Assembly: GCA_003646055.1 (NCBI GenBank) | Contig: QNDZ01000034.1 | Coordinates: forward strand, 1 to 12,130 | DNA from: a bacterium | GTDB lineage: Bacteria; Hydrothermota; UBA3072; B12-G15 | Length of the DNA: 12,130 bases | Direction: 5' to 3' | Shown here: positions 7,407 through 12,130 of the stretch, one piece after another | How positions within the stretch are numbered: position 1 is the stretch's first letter | How the letters are laid out: every line of letters starts with the position of its first letter | Made by a program: the position numbers and the translations under genes | The notes under the pieces: generated by a model | Database searches by the model: none | What the model was told of the DNA's origin: nothing | Seen by the model: only the letters and a program-made list of their open reading frames with translations

Positions 7407-10400
7407 TATTTACCTCCTGCAATTGCAGTGAGTTCTGACAATACCTCTTCATCCGTAAATCCAAGCAGGTCAATTGCACCAGACCTGCATCCAGCAGTGC
7501 ATGCACCACACCCTTTACAAAGGGCCCTGTTCACATCAGCAACTTTCTTTATCTTTCCAAAAACCTTCTTTTCCACAACATGCACAGCCTGATATGGACA
7601 GACCTGCTCACACACACCACAACCAACACACTTAAGTTCATTAACCACAGCAGACTGGCCACCTGTCTCAATCCCTTCCTTTGAGAGAACCATGAGTGCC
7701 CTTGAAACAGCTGCCTGTGCCTGTGAAATGGACTCGTCTATTCCCTTTGGGGAATGTGATAGACCTGCAAGGAAGACACCGTCTGTGGCAAAGTCAACAG
7801 GTCTGAGTTTTGCATGTGCTTCAAGGAAGAACCCATCCTGATTAACAGGAACCTTGAAGAACTTTGAGAGTGTTTCATTGTTCTCAACATCAGGAACAAT
7901 TCCATTTGAAAGAACAAGGTAATCAGGTTCAAAAATCAGGTCTTCTCCAAGTACAAGGTCCTTCACCTTTATCCTTAACCTGCCATCTCCATCAACAATC
8001 TCAGGTGGCTCATCCTGGTCAAATCTTATGAATACTACACCCTTTTCCCTTGCCTTCTGATACTCCACCTCTTTAAACCCGTATGACCTTATATCCCTGT
8101 AAAGGACATATACATCGGCATCAGGATATTTTTCTTTAAGGAGTAAACTGTTCTTGATGGCCTCACTACAGCAGACCCTTGAACACCATGGGTGTTCATC
8201 ATTCCTTGAACCAACACACTGTATCATCACAATGGTTTTCGGTTTATCAAGAGAGCCATCAAGGATTTTTTCCTCAAACTCAAACTGGGTGAGGACATTC
8301 CCATGTTTCCCATAACCATATTCAACAGGTTTATACTCCTTTGCACCTGTGGAAATGATTACCACACCATGTTCTATCTCTTCCTCCCCATCTGCTGTCC
8401 TGATAGTTGTTTTGAAGTTACCAACAAAGCCCTCACTCCTTATTATCTCTGCACCCTTCATCACCTTTATGTTCTCATGATTCTCAACTTTGTTAATGAG
8501 TTTTGCAAGATACGCCTGCACATCCATACCATCTATTGTAAACCTGAACTTCCTTGCATTCCCTCCAAGTTCATTCTCCCTTTCCACCAGATATGTCTCT
8601 ATCCCACTGTTGGCCAGAAGGAGTGCAGAGTTCATACCTGTTATACCACCACCAATCACAAGTGCCTTTCTAATTATGGGGATGATGCTTGTCTCAAGTG
8701 GTTCAAGCAATCTTGCCTTTGCAACTGCTGCACGCACAAGGTCCTTTGCCTTCTCTGTTGCTGCCTTCCTGTCATGCTGATGAACCCAGGAATCCTGGTC
8801 CCTTATATTTGCCATGGTGAAGAGGTACTTATTCAAACCTGCTTCCCTTATTGTCTCCTGGAACAAGGGTTCGTGTGTCCTGGGTGTGCAGGATGCAACA
8901 ACAACCCTGTTAAGATTATGCTCTATAATGGCCTGCTTTATAAGTTCCTGTGAATCCTGTGAACATGTGTAGAGGTTGTCTGTGGCATAAACCACATTGG
9001 GCAGTGTCTTTGCATACTCTGCAACCTCTTTCACATCCAGGTATCCACCGATGTTTATTCCACAGTGGCAGACAAAAACCCCTATCCTGGGTTTCTCATT
9101 CATTATGAATTTTTCTTCTGGATACTCCTTCTCCTTCACGTCCTGTCCACGAACATCCGCAAGGAGTGCCTGAACAAGGCCTGCTGCAGCACTTCCCTGT
9201 GCAACGGTTTCTGGAATATCCTTGGGACCCTGGAATGCACCACATACATATATACCTTCCCTGTTTGTCTTTACCGGTGCATCTGTTGAGGTTTTTGCAT
9301 AACCAAATTCATTCAGTTCAATGCCCAGTGCCTTTGAAAGTGAGCCATCCCTATCAGGGGATGTGAGCCCAACAGATAAAACAACAAGTTCAAACTCCTC
9401 CCTGACAAGTTTCCCATCGTTCTCATATGTTAGTATGAGATTCCCTGTTTCAGGGTCCTCTTCAACAGAGGAAGGCCTTGCCTTTATAAACCTGACACCG
9501 TACTCCTTCTCCGCCCTGTCAATGTATCTGTCAAAATCCTTTCCAAAGGACCTTATATCCATAAAGAAGATTGTGGGATGGATGGAAGAATCATGCTCCC
9601 TTGCAATCACCGCTTCCTTCACAGCATACATACAGCAGACTGATGAACAGTAAGGGTTCTCCTTGTTTCTTGAACCAACACATTGTATGAATGCAATTTT
9701 TTCAGGGTGTTTCCCATCCCCTGGTCTTGAGACCTTCCCGGAAAATGGGCCTGAGGCAGAAAGTATTCTCTCAAACTGAACTGAAGTAACCACGTTCTTG
9801 AACCTGCCAAATCCATACTCCTTTATCTCCTCTGCAGGGTAGGGGGTAAAACCAGGTGAGAGGATAACCGCACCAACATCAAGTTCCACAATCTCCTCAA
9901 CCATATCATGGACTATTGCCTCTGGCTGGCATGCCTCAACGCACAGATAACACTCTGCGCAGGTTGAACAGTTAATACATCTCTTTGCCTCCTCAAGGAC
10001 ATCTTCATCAGAGGGGCATGATATAACCTCCTGGAATCCCCTGATTCTCTCCTCTGGGGGCATCTCATTCAGTCTCATTCTCTCTCTATCATAAGCCAGT
10101 TTCTTTTCACCCTTCGCATCAGACCTGAATGGGAGTTCGTGCTCCCTGCCCTCTTTCAGGTCTCTACCCTCAAGGTATCTCTTTATGGACTCTGCAGCCC
10201 TTTTACCTGCGGCTACAGCATCTATAAATGTTGCAGGCCCTGTTACAGCATCACCGCCTGCAAAAACCTTTGGATTTGAAGTCTGGCAGGTGAGTTCATC
10301 AGCCTCAATGGTTCCCCAAGAGGTCAGTTTAACATCCGTAACAAAATCAAGGTCGGGCTTCTCTCCAATGGCAAGAAGGACATTATCCACCTCAATCTCA

Positions 10401-11830
10401 TACTCACTCCCCTCTATTGGAACAGGCCTGCGCCTTCCTGACTCATCAGGCTCACCCAGTTTCATCTTTATAACCCTGACCTTTTCCAGCCTTCCATTCC
10501 CTATGAACTCAACTGGATTCCTCAGGAACTCAAACTGAATCCCTTCCTCCATCGCTGCCTCAACCTCTTCTGGGATTGCTGGCATTTCCTTTCTTGAACG
10601 CCTGTAAAGGACAGTTACATCACTCCCCATCCTTCTTGCACACCTTGCAGCATCTATTGCTGAATTACCTCCTCCTACAACAACAACCCTCCTGCCAAGT
10701 TCAACCTTTTCTCCAAGATTCAGTTTCTTCAGGAAGCCCACACCACTCATCACACCATCAAGTTCCTCACCTGGGATACCCATCTTCCTTGATTTATGTG
10801 CTCCAGCAGCAACAAACACTGCATCATAATCCTCAACAAGTCTCCTGAACATATCCCTATCAATCCTCACCCCATAATTCACATCAGCAACCTTTTCAAC
10901 AATGGAGACCTCTTTCCTGAGAATATCCCTTGGAAGCCTGTATTCTGGTATCCCTGCAAGGAGCATACCTCCACCCTGTGGGAGGGCATCATACACATCA
11001 ACATCGTATCCATCAATTGCAAGGTCATAGGCACAGGAAAGACCGGCAGGACCAGCACCTATTATTGCTATTTTTTTGTCTTTTTTATTGTCAGGTGTAG
11101 TTTTCAGGTCTGGTCCACCAAACTCCTTAAACTCCCAGTCTGTAATATATCTCTTTATCTCTCTTATTGAGACAGGCTGGTCTATCTCACCCCTCACGCA
11201 TGCTGTCTCGCAGGGGTGGGTGCAGACCCTTGCTGCTGTGCCTGCAAAAACAAAATTCCTCTCATTCCTCACTATCTCTTTTGCCCTTTCCATCTTCCCC
11301 GCCTTCACAGCCATAACATACCCATGGGCATTCAGGTGAATGGGGCATCTTGCCCTGCAGGGAGCCATCCCTTCTTTGTTTATAAGGAATGCGGAGGGAA
11401 CTGCCTGGTCAAATGGTCTCCATATTGCAGTCCTGTTGGTAAGGTTCTCCTCAAATGGGTGAAAGATTCTATCTGCAGGGCAGGCATCAGCACAATCCCC
11501 ACACCCTTTACATGTATCAACAAGAACATACCTGGGTTTCTTCCTCACCTTCACCTTAAAACTGCCTGGTTCTCCATCAATTGATACAACCTCTGATAAT
11601 GTGAGCAGTTCAATGTTCAAATGCCTTCCAGTCTCAACCATCTTTGGAGAGAGGATACATGTTGAGCAATCATTTGTGGGGAATGTCTTGTCAAGCCGTG
11701 ACATCATTCCGCCAATTGAGGGTTCCTTATCCACAAGGTAGACATAAAAACCTGAAGAAGCAAGGTCTAAGGAGGCCTGTATTCCTCCTACTCCACCACC
11801 AAGAACAAGAACCTTACCGCTCTTTTTCAT
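7406..11830 (-). CDS. hdrA: Large HdrA-like flavoprotein with an inserted GltD/NfnB-type NAD(P)H module, 1474 residues
   Basis: The first HdrA half has FAD motif GGGVGG (11-16), FPTNDCSTC (50-58) and ferredoxin motif C107/110/113/117. A GltD/NfnB-like module then interrupts it: C158, C162, C203, C207 and C211, a FAD site GAGPAG (258-263), a nucleotide site GGGNSAIDAA (386-395) with YRRSRKEMP (409-417), and GGDAVTGPATFIDA (525-538). HdrA sequence resumes at the cysteine-rich string C618 to C634 and continues to cluster motif C717...C728...C732-C733. A complete HdrA-like second half follows: CHCG domain (C921, C923, C956, C981), GGGITG (1060-1065), C1205...C1216...C1220-C1221, and a C-terminal dicluster ferredoxin (C1401-C1411, C1438-C1448). 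The arginines after the nucleotide site suggest NADPH preference (inference). AGGAGG six bases upstream fixes the start, 17 bases inside arsR. Confidence 0.92.
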   Translation of the reverse strand: MKKSGKVLVLGGGVGGIQASLDLASSGFYVYLVDKEPSIGGMMSRLDKTFPTNDCSTCILSPKMVETGRHLNIELLTLSEVVSIDGEPGSFKVKVRKKPRYVLVDTCKGCGDCADACPADRIFHPFEENLTNRTAIWRPFDQAVPSAFLINKEGMAPCRARCPIHLNAHGYVMAVKAGKMERAKEIVRNERNFVFAGTAARVCTHPCETACVRGEIDQPVSIREIKRYITDWEFKEFGGPDLKTTPDNKKDKKIAIIGAGPAGLSCAYDLAIDGYDVDVYDALPQGGGMLLAGIPEYRLPRDILRKEVSIVEKVADVNYGVRIDRDMFRRLVEDYDAVFVAAGAHKSRKMGIPGEELDGVMSGVGFLKKLNLGEKVELGRRVVVVGGGNSAIDAARCARRMGSDVTVLYRRSRKEMPAIPEEVEAAMEEGIQFEFLRNPVEFIGNGRLEKVRVIKMKLGEPDESGRRRPVPIEGSEYEIEVDNVLLAIGEKPDLDFVTDVKLTSWGTIEADELTCQTSNPKVFAGGDAVTGPATFIDAVAAGKRAAESIKRYLEGRDLKEGREHELPFRSDAKGEKKLAYDRERMRLNEMPPEERIRGFQEVISCPSDEDVLEEAKRCINCSTCAECYLCVEACQPEAIVHDMVEEIVELDVGAVILSPGFTPYPAEEIKEYGFGRFKNVVTSVQFERILSASGPFSGKVSRPGDGKHPEKIAFIQCVGSRNKENPYCSSVCCMYAVKEAVIAREHDSSIHPTIFFMDIRSFGKDFDRYIDRAEKEYGVRFIKARPSSVEEDPETGNLILTYENDGKLVREEFELVVLSVGLTSPDRDGSLSKALGIELNEFGYAKTSTDAPVKTNREGIYVCGAFQGPKDIPETVAQGSAAAGLVQALLADVRGQDVKEKEYPEEKFIMNEKPRIGVFVCHCGINIGGYLDVKEVAEYAKTLPNVVYATDNLYTCSQDSQELIKQAIIEHNLNRVVVASCTPRTHEPLFQETIREAGLNKYLFTMANIRDQDSWVHQHDRKAATEKAKDLVRAAVAKARLLEPLETSIIPIIRKALVIGGGITGMNSALLLANSGIETYLVERENELGGNARKFRFTIDGMDVQAYLAKLINKVENHENIKVMKGAEIIRSEGFVGNFKTTIRTADGEEEIEHGVVIISTGAKEYKPVEYGYGKHGNVLTQFEFEEKILDGSLDKPKTIVMIQCVGSRNDEHPWCSRVCCSEAIKNSLLLKEKYPDADVYVLYRDIRSYGFKEVEYQKAREKGVVFIRFDQDEPPEIVDGDGRLRIKVKDLVLGEDLIFEPDYLVLSNGIVPDVENNETLSKFFKVPVNQDGFFLEAHAKLRPVDFATDGVFLAGLSHSPKGIDESISQAQAAVSRALMVLSKEGIETGGQSAVVNELKCVGCGVCEQVCPYQAVHVVEKKVFGKIKKVADVNRALCKGCGACTAGCRSGAIDLLGFTDEEVLSELTAIAGGK
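7412..7418 (-). promoter_or_regulatory. Ribosome binding site of flxD
   Basis: AGGAGGT lies 5 bases before the flxD ATG and is encoded by the last Gly-Gly codons of the preceding gene. The start codon shares one base with that gene's stop (TAATG), an arrangement typical of termination-reinitiation. Confidence 0.75.
8169..8236. repeat. 68-base perfect repeat, copy in the 1474-residue hdrA
   Basis: This is the second copy of the tract at 2190-2257. It encodes T1199 to most of C1221, around the second HdrA cluster motif. It includes the same TGAACACC/GGTGTTCA inverted repeat at 8180-8198. The next codons outside the tract differ synonymously from the other copy (for example Ala GCC against GCA, Ile ATC against ATA). 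Confidence 0.9.
9980..11371 (-). other. GltD/NfnB-like module inserted in the HdrA ferredoxin domain (about residues 154-617)
   Basis: Compared with the uninterrupted paralog at 1472-4321, this stretch of about 464 residues is extra. In the paralog, ferredoxin motif one (C111-C121) and motif two (C157-C167) are separated by about 35 residues. Here the first motif (C107-C117) and the matching tail motif (from C618) are separated by about 500. The inserted part has the order of a glutamate synthase small subunit: an iron-sulfur N-terminus, GAGPAG for FAD, GGGNSA for NAD(P)H and a closing GGDAVTG. The exact borders are approximate because the GltD family often ends in a similar cysteine-rich tail. 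Confidence 0.8.
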
Positions 11831-12125
11831 CTCTTGCCTCCTGGCAGAGCCCTATCAAATACTTGAGACAGTCCACTTTGAGAAAAAAGTAACTTTTATT
11901 CCCTTCACGCTGACAATCCACTATTCCAGCGTTCCTCAGAATGTTCAAACTCTGTGATATGGTTGGCTGTCTAACCTTCAATCTCTCAGAGAGGTCAGAT
12001 ACACAAACCCGCTCATCTACTGTTAATTCGTGAATAATACGGAGCCTTACAGGGTGAGCAATTGCCTTCAATATTCTGGCAAGCCCTGGATAATCAATTA
12101 TGACTTCTTCTTTTTTATTACCCAT
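11814..12125 (-). CDS. ArsR/SmtB-family winged-helix transcriptional regulator
   Basis: This 103-residue protein is a small winged-helix DNA-binding regulator, probably the repressor of this operon. It shows the ArsR-family pattern LARILKAIAHPVRLRII (15-31), the recognition helix region SERLKVRQPTISQSLNIL (46-63) and a basic wing (REGNKSYFF, 73-81). Cysteines are at 41, 71, 86 and 94. In the classical ELCVCDL metal site only the first cysteine position is kept (RVCVSDL, 40-45), so the ArsR metal site is incomplete and the signal may be redox or sulfur species instead (inference). The ATG at 12125 lies only 5 bases from the window edge, so its ribosome site cannot be seen and an upstream start is possible. 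Its end overlaps the following hdrA by 17 bases. Confidence 0.88.
   Translation of the reverse strand: MGNKKEEVIIDYPGLARILKAIAHPVRLRIIHELTVDERVCVSDLSERLKVRQPTISQSLNILRNAGIVDCQREGNKSYFFLKVDCLKYLIGLCQEARDEKER
11837..11842 (-). promoter_or_regulatory. Ribosome binding site of the 1474-residue hdrA
   Basis: AGGAGG lies 6 bases before the ATG at 11830, within the 3' end of the arsR-type gene. It shows that the regulator and the oxidoreductase genes share one message. Confidence 0.75.
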
Positions 12126-12130
12126 AACAC

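Noticed and set aside
8303..8953. 216-codon open frame on the plus strand
   Set aside because: It lies wholly inside the coding strand of the 1474-residue hdrA, has a cysteine-rich low-order composition with no recognisable domain, and no ribosome site was seen. It is a shadow of the antisense gene.
7406..11830. The 1474-residue frame as an artificial fusion caused by assembly error
   Set aside because: The HdrA sequence resumes in the correct order after the insertion, codon use looks uniform, and domain linkers are intact. Long-read confirmation would still be worthwhile because of the 68-base repeat.

Overview
The window is a single dense operon read entirely on the minus strand, from about 12125 down to 1. 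It encodes a flavin and iron-sulfur electron-transfer complex of the FlxABCD-HdrABC (NADH dehydrogenase/heterodisulfide reductase) type. Genes overlap or sit within 10 bases of each other. No gap is large enough for an internal promoter or terminator, and there are no RNA genes, insertion sequences or CRISPR arrays. The gene content implies a strict anaerobe. Strong AGGAGG ribosome sites and the bacterial style of the Flx genes favour a bacterium. Arginine codons are mostly AGG/AGA (8 AGG, 2 AGA and 1 CGG in flxD), a bias often seen in thermophiles, but the lineage cannot be fixed from this sequence.

Layout in order of transcription: an ArsR-type repressor (12125-11814); a 1474-residue HdrA-like flavoprotein carrying an inserted GltD/NfnB-type NAD(P)H oxidoreductase module (11830-7406); FlxD/MvhD (7406-6972); FlxC (6979-6110); FlxB (6113-5145); FlxA (5152-4331); a second HdrA-like flavoprotein of 949 residues (4321-1472); HdrC (1463-960); HdrB (963-85); and the first 30 codons of an unidentified gene (92-1) that leaves the window.

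In known Flx-Hdr systems, FlxA takes electrons from NADH and passes them through FlxB/FlxC and FlxD to HdrA. The HdrA FAD is thought to bifurcate electrons, one branch reducing ferredoxin and the other going through HdrC to the HdrB noncubane clusters to reduce a disulfide (DsrC or another thiol partner in bacteria, CoM-S-S-CoB in methanogens). The active-site cysteines of HdrB, HdrC, FlxD and both HdrA proteins are all present, so the complex should be functional. The disulfide substrate protein is not in the window.

Three things stand out. There are two different HdrA proteins, each a tandem of two HdrA-like flavoprotein halves. One of them has a complete GltD-like module spliced between its two ferredoxin motifs, which gives the operon a second likely pyridine-nucleotide site besides FlxA. 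The two hdrA genes also share a sharply bounded, perfectly identical 68-base tract over a cluster-binding motif, which looks like gene conversion.
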